From CAZGQY01 sp964528035 (GTDB lineage: Bacteria > Pseudomonadota > Gammaproteobacteria > Methylococcales > UBA1147): a stretch of DNA of 44,653 nucleotides. Of the stretch, positions 34,571 through 44,524 are shown in pieces. Each line of letters starts with the position of its first letter. Positions within the stretch are counted from its first letter, which is position 1. The DNA lies in the NCBI GenBank assembly GCA_964528035.1, contig CAZGQY010000012.1, positions 1 to 44,653 on the forward strand, given 5' to 3'. The notes beneath the pieces are model-generated. The model saw only the letters and a program-made list of their open reading frames with translations, had not been told where the DNA came from and made no database searches. Both the position numbers and the translations under genes were made by a program.

Positions 34571-35662
34571 TTAATTATTCTTGATAACGATTTTTGGGAA
34601 TTTTCCTCGGTAATCCTGGGCACGTAAAGTTAGTTTTGCGGTCATTTTTCTAGCGACTTCGCGATAAATATTTGCAATGTTGCTTTCAGGATTCGCGATG
34701 ACTGACGGATGCCCGGAGTCTGCGTTTTCTCGGATAGAAATGTCTAATGGTAAGCTACCGAGTAGGTCTATATTATATTTTTGTGCCATGGTCACTCCAC
34801 CTCCGTGTCCGAATATAGCTTCTTCATGGCCGCATTTACTGCAAACATGAGTACTCATGTTTTCGATGATGCCGAGTACCGGAATGTTGACCTTCTCAAA
34901 CATTTTCAATCCTTTCTGAGCATCCAGCAGGGATATATCCTGTGGTGTGGTGATAATGACTGCGCCACTTACTGGTACTTGTTGTGATAGTGTGAGTTGG
35001 ATATCACCGGTTCCAGGCGGCATATCCACAATTAAATAGTCCAGTTCGCCCCAGTTAGTATTGGATAACAATTGTTGCAATGCATTGGTCACCATCGGGC
35101 CGCGCCAAATCATCGGTGTATCTTCATCAATCAGATAACCAATGGAAATGGAGCGAATTCCGTAAGCTATTTTTGGTTCCATTGTTTTGCCGTCTACACT
35201 TTCCGGATGTCCGCCAATGCCCAGCATTAATGGTTGGCTGGGTCCATAGATGTCGGCATCAAGAATGCCGGTACTCGCGCCTTCTGCGGATAGAGCCAGA
35301 GCAAGATTAACAGCAGTGGTGGATTTTCCGACACCGCCTTTTCCCGATGCTACAGCGATGATGTTTTTTATCCCGGCTAATGGTTTTAGATTGGCTTGTA
35401 CGGCACGAGCGACGATTTCTGATTTTATCTCCAAGTTAACACTATTAACTCCGGGGATTTGTTTAATTTTATCGCAAAGATTTGTGTGAAATTGATCAAG
35501 TTGGCCTTTAACTGGATAGCCTAGAACGATCTGCAGCCGAACAGTATCACCATCAATATCCACACTTTTTACAGATTTCGTGGAAATCAGGTCAGTTTGC
35601 GTATAGGGATCCAGCCAGTTGGCAAGCACATCGTTAATTTTAGTATTTAATGCAGTAGACAT
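34571..35662 (-). CDS. apbC: Iron-sulfur cluster carrier protein Mrp/ApbC
   Basis: This 363-residue P-loop ATPase of the Mrp/NBP35 family has an N-terminal MIP18-like domain (about residues 1-90), then the deviant Walker A GKGGVGKSTTAVNLA near residue 108, DADIYGPSQP, PPGTGD and the CSKCGHEEAIFG cluster-binding CxxC near residue 272. It assembles and transfers Fe-S clusters to target proteins. It is divergent from metG, separated by 340 bases, an arrangement common in gammaproteobacteria. Its product could serve the iron-sulfur flavoprotein encoded further right, though that is only suggested by proximity. Confidence 0.95.
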   Translation of the reverse strand: MSTALNTKINDVLANWLDPYTQTDLISTKSVKSVDIDGDTVRLQIVLGYPVKGQLDQFHTNLCDKIKQIPGVNSVNLEIKSEIVARAVQANLKPLAGIKNIIAVASGKGGVGKSTTAVNLALALSAEGASTGILDADIYGPSQPLMLGIGGHPESVDGKTMEPKIAYGIRSISIGYLIDEDTPMIWRGPMVTNALQQLLSNTNWGELDYLIVDMPPGTGDIQLTLSQQVPVSGAVIITTPQDISLLDAQKGLKMFEKVNIPVLGIIENMSTHVCSKCGHEEAIFGHGGGVTMAQKYNIDLLGSLPLDISIRENADSGHPSVIANPESNIANIYREVARKMTAKLTLRAQDYRGKFPKIVIKNN

Positions 35663-36002
35663 AGGGGCTTTGTAGATATAACAGGAGCAATATTTTATAG
35701 GTGACTATTGACCGGACTTTTAAATCTGGTGTGGGGCGAATTGTGTTCAGGTGAATTCGAATATTAGCGTTCGTTACAACTTACAGAGCAAGTTCTACAT
35801 GCCCAAAAATCGCCAAATGCTCGTAATTTCAAAATCGACCAGCGCAGTATTTTGTTAAATATTGTACACAAATTTGTTGGTTTGAGTTGTTGATTTACTT
35901 GATGTTGATATATTTTTGTGTCGTTTATCGAAACACAGTCGGATCTAAATCAAATAATATGAGACAATAATCGGTTAATTACCTCCAAAGTACAAGCTTT
36001 GA
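35663..36002. other. Divergent promoter region between mrp/apbC and metG
   Basis: The 340-base gap must contain both promoters. For metG, TATATT near 35909-35914 with TTGTTG 16 bases upstream is a weak sigma70 candidate. No convincing Shine-Dalgarno is visible before the metG ATG. I see no T-box or S-box type leader, and no ORF. Confidence 0.35.
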
Positions 36003-38030
36003 ATGAACACATTAGCAAATAGAAAAATTCTTGTAACCAGTGCTCTGCCCTACGCAAATGGTCCCATTCATCTGGGTCATCTGGTGGAATACCTGCAGAC
36101 CGATATCTGGGTAAGATACCATAAGCAACGGGGCATAGATTGCTACTATGTGTGTGCGGATGATACTCACGGTACACCCATCATGTTGAAAGCACAGGAG
36201 GATGGTACGACTCCGGAAGAATTGATAAAAAATGTTGCAGTGGAACACCAATCCGATTTTAAGGATTTTGGCATTCAATTCGACAACTATCACAGTACGC
36301 ATTCGCCAGAAAATAAAAATTATTCCACATCGATTTATCTCAGTCTGCGTGACAAAGGTTATATTAGCTCCCGTACCATTACTCAAGCCTACGATCCGGT
36401 AAAGGAAATGTTTTTACCTGACCGATTTATTAAAGGTGAATGTCCTCGTTGTGGTGCGCAGGATCAGTATGGTGACAATTGCGAAGTCTGTAGTGCGACT
36501 TATTCACCGACAGATTTGAAAAACGCGATTTCGGTAGTCTCCGGCGAGAAGCCTATCGAGAAACAATCAGAGCATTATTTTTTTGATTTGCCTGCATTTG
36601 ACGACATGTTGTCGAAATGGACACAAGAGGGTCATTTGCAAGCGGAAGTCAGTAATAAATTGCAGGAATGGTTAAATGCTGGTTTGCAGCAATGGGACAT
36701 TTCCAGGGATGCGCCTTATTTTGGATTCGAAATCCCGGATACCAGTGGCAAATATTTCTATGTCTGGCTGGATGCACCGATTGGCTATATGGCCAGCTTT
36801 AAGTCGCTTTGTGAAACGCAAGGCCTCGATTTCGACGAATACTGGAAGCCTGATAGTAACGCTGAACTGTATCATTTCATCGGTAAGGATATTATCTATT
36901 TCCATGCTCTTTTTTGGCCCGCCATGCTGGTTGGGTCAGGATTCAGAACACCGACAGCCATATTTGCACACGGATTTTTAACCGTTAACGGCGAAAAAAT
37001 GTCGAAGTCCCGAGGCACTTTTATAAAAGCTCGAACTTATCTGGATCATCTTAATCCAGAATACTTACGTTACTATTTTGCCGCAAAACTGGGCAATAGC
37101 GTGGATGATATAGATCTGAATTTCGACGATTTTTTACAAAGAGTTAATTCCGATCTTGTTGGTAAGGTGGTTAATATTGCCAGTCGATGCAGTGGCTTTT
37201 TAAAAAAACGATTTGATAATACTTTGTCGGAAGCTTGCTCCGAACCGCAGTTGATTGAAGAGTTTGTCGCGGCGAATAGCACAATCGCGAAATTGTACGA
37301 AGAGCGTGAATTTGGTAAGGCTATGCGGGAAATTATGCTATTGGCGGATAGGGCCAACCAATACATTGATGATAAGAAACCCTGGGTTCTGGCGAAGCAG
37401 GAGGGCGCCGATGTGCAATTGCACGAGGTGTGCAGTACAGGTATTAATTTGTTTCGCCTACTGATCGCATATCTGAAACCGGTGGTTCCTGTATTGGTTG
37501 CTGATGCTGAACAGTTTTTGAATAGCGAACCCTTAGTTTGGCCGGATAAGCTTTGTGCTTTGACCGGATATAAAATTAATAACTTTAAACCATTGATGAC
37601 ACGGGTAGAGAAAAATAAAATAGACGCGATGGTGGATGCTTCCATAGAGAGCCTGCAAGCTGGATCCCAAACAGTACCGCCTATACCCCCTGATCCGATT
37701 TCGGAAACCATTGAATTTTCTGATTTTGCCAAAATTGATTTGAGAGTAGCACGAATCGTCAAAGCTCAACACGTTGAGGGTGCCGATAAACTTTTGCAAT
37801 TGACTGTTGATCTTGGTGGCGAAACACGTAACATTTTTGCCGGTATAAAATCAGCCTACACTCCTGAACAGTTGGAAAATCGACTGACCGTAGTGGTCGC
37901 TAATCTGGCACCGAGAAAAATGCGATTTGGGTTGTCTGAGGGCATGGTATTGGCCGCAGGGCCCGGTGGTAAAGATATATGGTTGATGCAACCTGATAGC
38001 GGAGCTTTACCCGGTATGAAAATAAATTAG
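36003..38030 (+). CDS. metG: Methionyl-tRNA synthetase
   Basis: This 675-residue protein is the long dimeric MetG form. The class I signatures are PYANGPIHLGHL (HIGH-type, residues about 16-27) and KMSKS (332-336). A zinc knuckle has CPRC (147-150) and a following CEVC pair. The C-terminal tRNA-binding EMAP-like domain is IDLRVARIVKAQHVEGADKL to MRFGLSEGM (about residues 580-660). It charges both initiator and elongator tRNA-Met. The gene is divergent from apbC. A 110-base gap, with no clear terminator, separates it from the large flavoprotein gene on the same strand. Confidence 0.98.
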   Translation: MNTLANRKILVTSALPYANGPIHLGHLVEYLQTDIWVRYHKQRGIDCYYVCADDTHGTPIMLKAQEDGTTPEELIKNVAVEHQSDFKDFGIQFDNYHSTHSPENKNYSTSIYLSLRDKGYISSRTITQAYDPVKEMFLPDRFIKGECPRCGAQDQYGDNCEVCSATYSPTDLKNAISVVSGEKPIEKQSEHYFFDLPAFDDMLSKWTQEGHLQAEVSNKLQEWLNAGLQQWDISRDAPYFGFEIPDTSGKYFYVWLDAPIGYMASFKSLCETQGLDFDEYWKPDSNAELYHFIGKDIIYFHALFWPAMLVGSGFRTPTAIFAHGFLTVNGEKMSKSRGTFIKARTYLDHLNPEYLRYYFAAKLGNSVDDIDLNFDDFLQRVNSDLVGKVVNIASRCSGFLKKRFDNTLSEACSEPQLIEEFVAANSTIAKLYEEREFGKAMREIMLLADRANQYIDDKKPWVLAKQEGADVQLHEVCSTGINLFRLLIAYLKPVVPVLVADAEQFLNSEPLVWPDKLCALTGYKINNFKPLMTRVEKNKIDAMVDASIESLQAGSQTVPPIPPDPISETIEFSDFAKIDLRVARIVKAQHVEGADKLLQLTVDLGGETRNIFAGIKSAYTPEQLENRLTVVVANLAPRKMRFGLSEGMVLAAGPGGKDIWLMQPDSGALPGMKIN

Positions 38031-38140
38031 TTCGGGATCAATATCGGATAATGTGATCAATAATCGATAGCCCAATATCAAATATTCAGTGTAATTCCTT
38101 TCCTTTTTCCATGTAAAAAAAACAAAAAAGCAATTCTGAA

Positions 38141-41100
38141 ATGAAAGACGTAACAGATAAGACCCATTCGGAGGAAACCATTAGCCTGGGAATTTCCGGA
38201 TTCGAATTTTCCGATTTATTCGAAGTTGATCGATTGAAGGAATTAAGTGAACTGTTTGATTTGTCTGTAAATCAGCAGGATAGCCAGCTGTTCAATGAAT
38301 TCGCAGAATACAAAGAAAGTCAGGGATCCAATATTGAAGCAAAAGCGATTTCTGACTTATTAGTTCGTATGGCGCCTCACCTGGGGTTGTTTTTAGCGAA
38401 ACTATTCAAGGTTGAATCGAGCAGAGATTCTCAAATCGCTTCGGTTAAAGATGAAATAGACACGATATTTACCTTTAAACGTGAAATTGTTGCAAAAGGG
38501 GCGAAAAAGTTTCGTAAACAGAAACCGGAGCAATGGGATTTTCAGGAAATTGACGATAAGGTTAATTTGTTGCTGGAGACGGATTTTGCAGGAAATGGCA
38601 GTAATCTCGATCAAGAATATAGATTCGCATCGGCTGCGGTAAGTTTGAACAAATTATCTGTTTATTATCTTAATTTGCAGAGTGCTGATCCACTACCGAT
38701 GGATTGTCCTGCGCCGGAAATGATTGATCAGTTGCGTCGCTCACTTTCGAGTAACGAGGAAACAAGAATTGCGTTCGCGAAAGAACTGGATATGGACAGT
38801 CCCTCCGAATTTTTAGAATCACTATTCGAATGGTTTCAACGCTGGGAATTTGCAGTAAGAGTGGTTCCTGAACATAACCATAAGGTTTCAGGATGGCTCT
38901 CGTTCAAGATGCCAGGGAGAACCGATTTCGACAATCTGGTTGAAGTTGAAGTCCATCAGCAGGATGACTATTCATGTTTAATGGGGCCACAGAAGCAGCG
39001 CCGGGCAAGAGACGGCTTTGGGTTGACCGATAAACGCTACGGACAGCGTGAAATCCTCTATGAAGTCGACCATTGTATTTATTGTCATGAGCGCGATACT
39101 GATTCCTGCTCCAAGGGTATGCGCAATAAAAAGCAGTCGGGTTTTAAAATCAATCCACTTGGCATCGATATTACCGGTTGTCCATTGGAGGAAAAAATTT
39201 CCGAGATGCATTTGCTAAAACGTCAGGGTGACAGTATTGCAGCGTTGGCTTTGGTTATTATCGATAACCCGATGTGCCCGGGTACTGGCCACAGAATTTG
39301 CAACGATTGCATGAAGGGTTGTATATACCAGAAAACCCAGCCTGTCGATATACCTCAGATAGAAACCGGAGTACTTACCGATGTGTTATTTATGCCCTAC
39401 GGATTCGAGATTTACAGTCTGTTGACGCGCTGGAATCCGCTAAATATAAAACGCCCCTTTGCGTTGCCTTATAACGGGAAGAATGTGTTGGTAACAGGTT
39501 TGGGGCCAGCGGGTTATACCCTGTCGCACTACTTGATAAATGAAGGTTTTGGTGTGGTGGGTATCGATGCTTTGAAAATTGAGCCTCTGCCCGAATATCT
39601 GGTTGGTGAGGGAGGATCAGGATTTCAGCCGGTAAAAGATTTTAATGATCTTTATGAAGATTTGGACAAACGCATTCTAACGGGTTTCGGTGGTGTTGCT
39701 GAGTATGGAATCACAGTTCGCTGGGATAAAAATTTTCTTAAAGTACTGTATCTAAATCTGGCCAGACGTCAGACATTCAAGGTATTTGGTGGAGTTCGTT
39801 TTGGTGGAACGTTGACCATCGACGATGCATGGTCAATGGGCTTTGATCACATAGCTGTTTCCAGTGGCGCGGGTAAACCCACAGTCATCGGTATAAAGAA
39901 CAATCTGACGCGAGGAATCCGAAAAGCATCGGATTTCTTAATGGCATTACAGCTGACCGGTGCAGCCAAGCGATCCTCTTTGGCCAATCTCCAGGTACGT
40001 CTGCCAGCCGGTGTGATAGGCGGTGGTCTGACTGCTATCGATACCTGTACTGAGCTAATGGCCTACTATCCGCTGCAGGTGGAGAAAATTTTACATCGCT
40101 ATGAGAAGTTGGTTCTGCAATTTGGAGAAGAATCAGTATTATCGCGCTACGATGAAGAAGAAAGTTTGATCCTTGGGGAATTTCTCGAACATGGTAAAGC
40201 AATACAGGCGGAGCGTAATCGGGCGGTTTCAGTCGGTGAAGTGCCGAATTTTCAGCCCCTGTTGCAACAATGGGGTGGGGTGACACTTTTCTATAGAAAA
40301 GGCATGAAAGATGCGCCTTCTTATCAACAGAACCACGAAGAAATCATAAAAGCACTAGAGGAAGGGATCTCCTGGGCGGAAGGCATGAGCCCGGAACAGG
40401 CAATAGACGATCACTATGGGCATTTATCTGCCGTTCGATTTGAAAAAATGCGTCAGGACGACGGGCGTTGGATCAGTTCGGGGGAAAAAATCGAAGTTCC
40501 ATTAAAAAGTTTATACGTTGCGGCAGGTACATCTCCGAATACAATTTACGAGAGCGAGCATCCCGGGACATTCGAAATGGTCGGCAAGTTTTTTCAAAAC
40601 CACGAAGCCGATTGGCAGGAAGAATCGCTTGAACTTGTACCGATGATGGATCAGGGTGGCCCAAAAATAGGCAGGCCTTCACCTCTGACTTCATATAAAA
40701 AGAACGGAAAATATATTTCATTCTATGGTGATAACCATCCGGTTTATGCTGGCAATGTTGTAAAAGCGATGGCAAGCGCAAAAGACGGTTATCCTTATGT
40801 AACACGTCTGTTCGAAAAACATTTGCAAGACTTGGATGCAGGCTCGCAGATGAGCAGAAATAATGCCTGGAAGGATTTTTCCGCATTACTTGACGGTCAA
40901 TTTAAGGCAACGATAACTGCAGTCAATCGATTAACACCAACAATAATCGAAGTGGTGGTTCGGGCACCGTTACAGGCACAAAAATTTTACCCAGGCCAGT
41001 TTTATCGGGTGCAAAATTTTGAAGCCAGCGCACCGATCATAGACGATACAGTATTAGCCACAGAAGGTATTGCTTTAACCGGTGCCTGGGTGGATAAGGA

Positions 41101-41881
41101 AAAGGGACTCATCTCTTTTATCGCGCTGGAAATGGGCAGTTCATCCAAGCTGTGTGCATTGTGGAAAGCTGGAGATCCCGTGGTAGTGATGGGGGTTACT
41201 GGATCTCCGACTGAGATTCCTTCAGGAAAAAAAATATTGCTTGCTGGCGGCGGATTAGGAAATGCGGTATTGTTTTCTATCGGTAAAGCCATGCGGGCTG
41301 CTGGCAATAAAGTGGTTTATTTTGCGGGTTATAAACATTCGCATGACGTGTTTAAGATCGCGGATATTGAAGCTGCCTCGGATGTTATAGTCTGGTCAGT
41401 GGACCCATTGCCGGATGCTAAACCTGTGGCGGTAACCCGGCCTCAGGATAAGAGCTGTGTTGGCAACATCCTGCAGGCAATGGAATGGTACGCTAAAGGT
41501 GATTTTGGCGATACTCCGATTGCACTGAATGAAATTGATGAAATGATCGTTATCGGTTCGGATCGAATGATGGCGGCAGTCAAGCAGGCACGCTATAGTC
41601 AGCTAAAACCCTATCTAAAACAACACAAGGCGACCGGGTCGATCAATTCGCCTATGCAATGCATGATGAAGGGAGTGTGTGCACAGTGTTTGTGTAAGCA
41701 TATAGATCCTGAGAGTGGCGAAGAATACTTTGTATACTCCTGCTATAACCAGGATCAGGATCTTGATCGGGTGGACTTTACACACCTGAATGCCCGATTA
41801 CGCCAGAATACTGTACCGGAAAAATTGTCCAATCTGTGGTTGGATTATTTGCTCGATTCGAATAAAACAACCAATATCTAA
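38141..41881 (+). CDS. Giant multidomain iron-sulfur flavoprotein oxidoreductase (GltD-like + PyrK-like fusion)
   Basis: This 1246-residue protein has no signal peptide. Residues 1-300 are mostly helical and unfamiliar. A cysteine-rich segment starts with CIYC (312-315) and continues through GCPLEEKISEMH and NPMCPGTGHRICNDCMKGC to PVDIPQIE; this order matches the N-terminal Fe-S domain of GltD and dihydropyrimidine dehydrogenase. A flavin-binding Rossmann unit follows (VTGLGPAGY near 452), then a second nucleotide unit (GVIGGGLTAID near 627). From about 920 a ferredoxin-reductase-like module appears (FYPGQFYRV, then KILLAGGGLGNAV near 1030), ending in a C-x5-C-x2-C-x-C cluster (1174-1185) like PyrK. 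It should move electrons between NAD(P)H, flavin and iron-sulfur centres. Substrate and partner unknown. Confidence 0.75.
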   Translation: MKDVTDKTHSEETISLGISGFEFSDLFEVDRLKELSELFDLSVNQQDSQLFNEFAEYKESQGSNIEAKAISDLLVRMAPHLGLFLAKLFKVESSRDSQIASVKDEIDTIFTFKREIVAKGAKKFRKQKPEQWDFQEIDDKVNLLLETDFAGNGSNLDQEYRFASAAVSLNKLSVYYLNLQSADPLPMDCPAPEMIDQLRRSLSSNEETRIAFAKELDMDSPSEFLESLFEWFQRWEFAVRVVPEHNHKVSGWLSFKMPGRTDFDNLVEVEVHQQDDYSCLMGPQKQRRARDGFGLTDKRYGQREILYEVDHCIYCHERDTDSCSKGMRNKKQSGFKINPLGIDITGCPLEEKISEMHLLKRQGDSIAALALVIIDNPMCPGTGHRICNDCMKGCIYQKTQPVDIPQIETGVLTDVLFMPYGFEIYSLLTRWNPLNIKRPFALPYNGKNVLVTGLGPAGYTLSHYLINEGFGVVGIDALKIEPLPEYLVGEGGSGFQPVKDFNDLYEDLDKRILTGFGGVAEYGITVRWDKNFLKVLYLNLARRQTFKVFGGVRFGGTLTIDDAWSMGFDHIAVSSGAGKPTVIGIKNNLTRGIRKASDFLMALQLTGAAKRSSLANLQVRLPAGVIGGGLTAIDTCTELMAYYPLQVEKILHRYEKLVLQFGEESVLSRYDEEESLILGEFLEHGKAIQAERNRAVSVGEVPNFQPLLQQWGGVTLFYRKGMKDAPSYQQNHEEIIKALEEGISWAEGMSPEQAIDDHYGHLSAVRFEKMRQDDGRWISSGEKIEVPLKSLYVAAGTSPNTIYESEHPGTFEMVGKFFQNHEADWQEESLELVPMMDQGGPKIGRPSPLTSYKKNGKYISFYGDNHPVYAGNVVKAMASAKDGYPYVTRLFEKHLQDLDAGSQMSRNNAWKDFSALLDGQFKATITAVNRLTPTIIEVVVRAPLQAQKFYPGQFYRVQNFEASAPIIDDTVLATEGIALTGAWVDKEKGLISFIALEMGSSSKLCALWKAGDPVVVMGVTGSPTEIPSGKKILLAGGGLGNAVLFSIGKAMRAAGNKVVYFAGYKHSHDVFKIADIEAASDVIVWSVDPLPDAKPVAVTRPQDKSCVGNILQAMEWYAKGDFGDTPIALNEIDEMIVIGSDRMMAAVKQARYSQLKPYLKQHKATGSINSPMQCMMKGVCAQCLCKHIDPESGEEYFVYSCYNQDQDLDRVDFTHLNARLRQNTVPEKLSNLWLDYLLDSNKTTNI

Positions 41882-42072
41882 ATTGTTAGCGCGGTCACAG
41901 TTTTTTAATGTGTAGTTTCCTATAATAATGGACTATTTCTGTTCTGGTGAATTTTAATCGGTGCGAACCGAACCTAATAGGCCAGAAATGGTCAGTAATA
42001 ATTTAGTCTATCGAAATATAGATTTCAGTTGACCTAATTTATTCCACGTGATGTTTTATCAATAGGTTATTG

Positions 42073-42975
42073 ATGCAATTATTCCACAATGGATTGAGAA
42101 GAAGAGCCCATGATTCTGTTTTTACACTAACATTGTTATTTGCTAGTGTTATTGGCAGCTCGGGTTTGTGTGCCGGTGTTGCTGAAAATGTCGCTTCAGA
42201 GACTCTTTTGCAGCAAAACAATTCGATCGATCATTCCATAAGCTTGTATTTCGATGGAAAACCATTGAGCGACGCAGTGACTTTGTTGAGCCAACGTAGC
42301 GGTATTTCAATTGAGTTGGCTGATGAATTGAAAAATCAGTCGGTACGAAAGCATATAAAGGCATCGACCTGGAATCAGGCTATAAAGCAATTGCTTGACG
42401 GCTATAGTTTTCTGGGAATTATAGATGGTGATGGTGTTTATAGGCGGGTAATAGTGACGGGTGTTGCAGGAGATGGCACTGACCCGATAATGACTGCGCA
42501 ATTATCGAGCAATGACAGTGGACTAAGAGTTGTTTCAGATAAGATCGAAGACCGACCGGTTAGCCTGTGGCAATTGTCAGATGGATCGAAACATTCTGTG
42601 ACCAGGGAAGAGGGTATATCGTCAGAACCCATCGTTTTGTTACCGGATGCGTTTGACAAGGTTGTTCTGGGACAACCTTTACAGTTGGAGATACCCCAGG
42701 AGGAAGTGCCGCTGTATGGAATTGTCAGTGATATGCATACGGAATTAAACGGAAAAGTAACGGTTTGGAGCGGGCCGCTTGATGGTTCCCACGAGACTGC
42801 ATCTTTTACCATCACCAAAGGCAGTATAACGACCTATGTCACTGTTGCAACGGGTGGGTCGATTTATGAAATATCGGTTGATAACGATACCGGTGAAGGG
42901 AGTGTTTTCAACGAGGAAGATTTGACTCGTGGTAAGCAGGGAGATGATGTTGTCGTTCCAGCATCACAACCTTAA
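42073..42975 (+). CDS. Exported protein with N-terminal STN-like domain
   Basis: From the ATG at 42073 (a TTG lies one codon earlier) the protein has 300 residues. A signal peptide covers about residues 1-36 (basic RRRAH, hydrophobic FTLTLLFASVIGSSGL, C-A-G). SLYFDGKPLSDAVTLLSQRSGISIEL near residue 57 and IKASTWNQAIKQLLDGYSF near residue 95 are the two halves of an STN (secretin and TonB short N-terminal) domain. The rest is beta-rich (LQLEIPQEEVPLYGIV, GKVTVWSGPLD) and not recognised. It lacks a secretin or TonB-dependent barrel. It ends 28 bases before the metallopeptidase gene, so the two are probably co-expressed. Confidence 0.7.
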   Translation: MQLFHNGLRRRAHDSVFTLTLLFASVIGSSGLCAGVAENVASETLLQQNNSIDHSISLYFDGKPLSDAVTLLSQRSGISIELADELKNQSVRKHIKASTWNQAIKQLLDGYSFLGIIDGDGVYRRVIVTGVAGDGTDPIMTAQLSSNDSGLRVVSDKIEDRPVSLWQLSDGSKHSVTREEGISSEPIVLLPDAFDKVVLGQPLQLEIPQEEVPLYGIVSDMHTELNGKVTVWSGPLDGSHETASFTITKGSITTYVTVATGGSIYEISVDNDTGEGSVFNEEDLTRGKQGDDVVVPASQP

Positions 42976-43003
42976 GTTATATGAAACTGAAAAAGGTGTC
43001 AGC

Positions 43004-44524
43004 ATGTCGTGTTTGATAAATAAATTTATGCGTAACCTGGTCGTCACTGGGGCGTTGCTATATTCATTTTCTGCCGCTGGGCAGACTTATACGGTTGATG
43101 TCCTGGGGTTGTATTCTGATCATGCATCCAGTTTAATTTCAGATCCTGATGCTCGTTTTGTCAGCTATATGGCTTATGCGAATAAAGCACTGGAAAATTC
43201 AAATGCAAATTACCGATATCGACTGGTTCATTTACAACAACATAGATGGCCGAATGATAATTCTTTGGGTAGCACCCAGTTAAACAGCTTACGCACCAAT
43301 GCATCAGTTCAAAGTCTTAGAACAAAATATGGCGCTGATCTGGTAGCAGCCATCGTGCCGCAAAGTGGTGGCCTCTGTGGAATAGGTTATGTGCCTCAGG
43401 GTAATAAGACCACGCTTACATTCCCCTCATATATGAAGGACTATGGATATAGCTTGAGTGGACACAACTGTGGCGGTCGAACACTCACACACGAAATAGG
43501 ACACACTATGGGCCTGGGCCACAGCCCAAAGCAGGGTAGTGCAGGAGGTCTTGCAGTATGGGGTCGTGGTTGGGGTGAGGATGGTAAATTTGTCACTGTG
43601 ATGGCTTATGAAAGCGCGTACGGTGTGAGTTCAGGTAGCGGACGGATTCAGATCCATTCAACACCTGCCTTGAGTATTTGTCAGGGGCGGCCGTGTGGAA
43701 AATTGCGTACTTTATCGAACGGTGCGGATGCGCGTCGGGCACTGAATGTTGCGGCACCGTTAATAGCAGCCTGGTATCCGACTAAGGTCACAAATGGTAT
43801 TTCGGGTGTGGGTGATACAAATCGACCACCTATAGCAAAAAACGACAGTGTAGTCACTGTAAAAAATCGGTCGGTATCAGTTAATGTATTGGATAACGAT
43901 GTTGATTTGGATGGCGATTCATTATCGGTCACCCAATGGACAAACCCTGCAAATGGCGTGCTGAATCATCTCGGAAATGGAAAGTTCGTGTATTCGCCTG
44001 CAACTGGGTTTAGGGGGCTGGATAATTTTTCGTACACTCTTTCTGATGGCAATGCTAATGAATCGGATGCCGTGGTCAGAATCAAGGTGGCTTCTTCCAG
44101 GAAGTCGCTCAAATATCTGGTGTACAACGGAAAAATGGAAAAGCCTATTAAAAAGTGGCGTAAGCTAAGCAAGTATGCAAGTGTACGGTCTATCAGGCGT
44201 GGCCATACCGGACGACGCAGCCTTTGGACTCGATACGCAGCATATTCTCCGCTTAGAGCAGATCTAAGAGCACGTGTTCCAGTTATCGCTTCCGCTTGGC
44301 TCAGGGCGGCACAAACGACCAAGGCTCGTCTATATGTTCGTTATAAAAGCTATGGTCGTTGGCGGTCACGGGTTTTTGCTTCTCAGATAATCCCGGGGGG
44401 ACGATGGGTTAAACTGCAGGGTATAAAGGCATTTTCGATCAAGCTGAAGAGTCCTCAAATTGTTGTCGTGCTGGGAAGTAAATCACACTACGCGCGAATT
44501 GACGATGTCTCTGTAATTCAATAA
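43004..44524 (+). CDS. Exported zinc metallopeptidase (reprolysin-like) with Ig-like and C-terminal domains
   Basis: I start at ATG 43004 (AAAAGG eight bases upstream), giving 506 residues; upstream in-frame codons overlap the previous gene and precede the signal peptide. The signal peptide is about residues 1-26 (VVTGALLYSFSAAGQ). The catalytic domain has THEIGHTMGLGH near residue 162, the extended metzincin zinc site H-E-x2-H-x2-G-x2-H, and VMAYES downstream as the Met-turn. A cadherin/Ig-like repeat follows (about 270-360, RPPIAKNDS, VLDNDVDLDGDSL, FSYTLSDGNA), then a basic C-terminal beta domain (about 365-506) like a carbohydrate-binding module. It is probably secreted and cuts extracellular protein. 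Confidence 0.85.
   Translation: MSCLINKFMRNLVVTGALLYSFSAAGQTYTVDVLGLYSDHASSLISDPDARFVSYMAYANKALENSNANYRYRLVHLQQHRWPNDNSLGSTQLNSLRTNASVQSLRTKYGADLVAAIVPQSGGLCGIGYVPQGNKTTLTFPSYMKDYGYSLSGHNCGGRTLTHEIGHTMGLGHSPKQGSAGGLAVWGRGWGEDGKFVTVMAYESAYGVSSGSGRIQIHSTPALSICQGRPCGKLRTLSNGADARRALNVAAPLIAAWYPTKVTNGISGVGDTNRPPIAKNDSVVTVKNRSVSVNVLDNDVDLDGDSLSVTQWTNPANGVLNHLGNGKFVYSPATGFRGLDNFSYTLSDGNANESDAVVRIKVASSRKSLKYLVYNGKMEKPIKKWRKLSKYASVRSIRRGHTGRRSLWTRYAAYSPLRADLRARVPVIASAWLRAAQTTKARLYVRYKSYGRWRSRVFASQIIPGGRWVKLQGIKAFSIKLKSPQIVVVLGSKSHYARIDDVSVIQ

Noticed and set aside
37073..37762. 229-codon minus-strand ORF inside metG
   Set aside because: It is antisense to a well-supported methionyl-tRNA synthetase gene and its translation matches no family; a shadow of the real frame.
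40473..40886. 137-codon minus-strand ORF inside the large flavoprotein gene
   Set aside because: Antisense to a coding frame with clear domains; no recognisable motif.
42040..42055. CCACGTG core resembling a third parS site upstream of the STN gene
   Set aside because: The left half fits but the right half has four mismatches (five of 16 in all), so it is not palindromic and ParB binding is unlikely.
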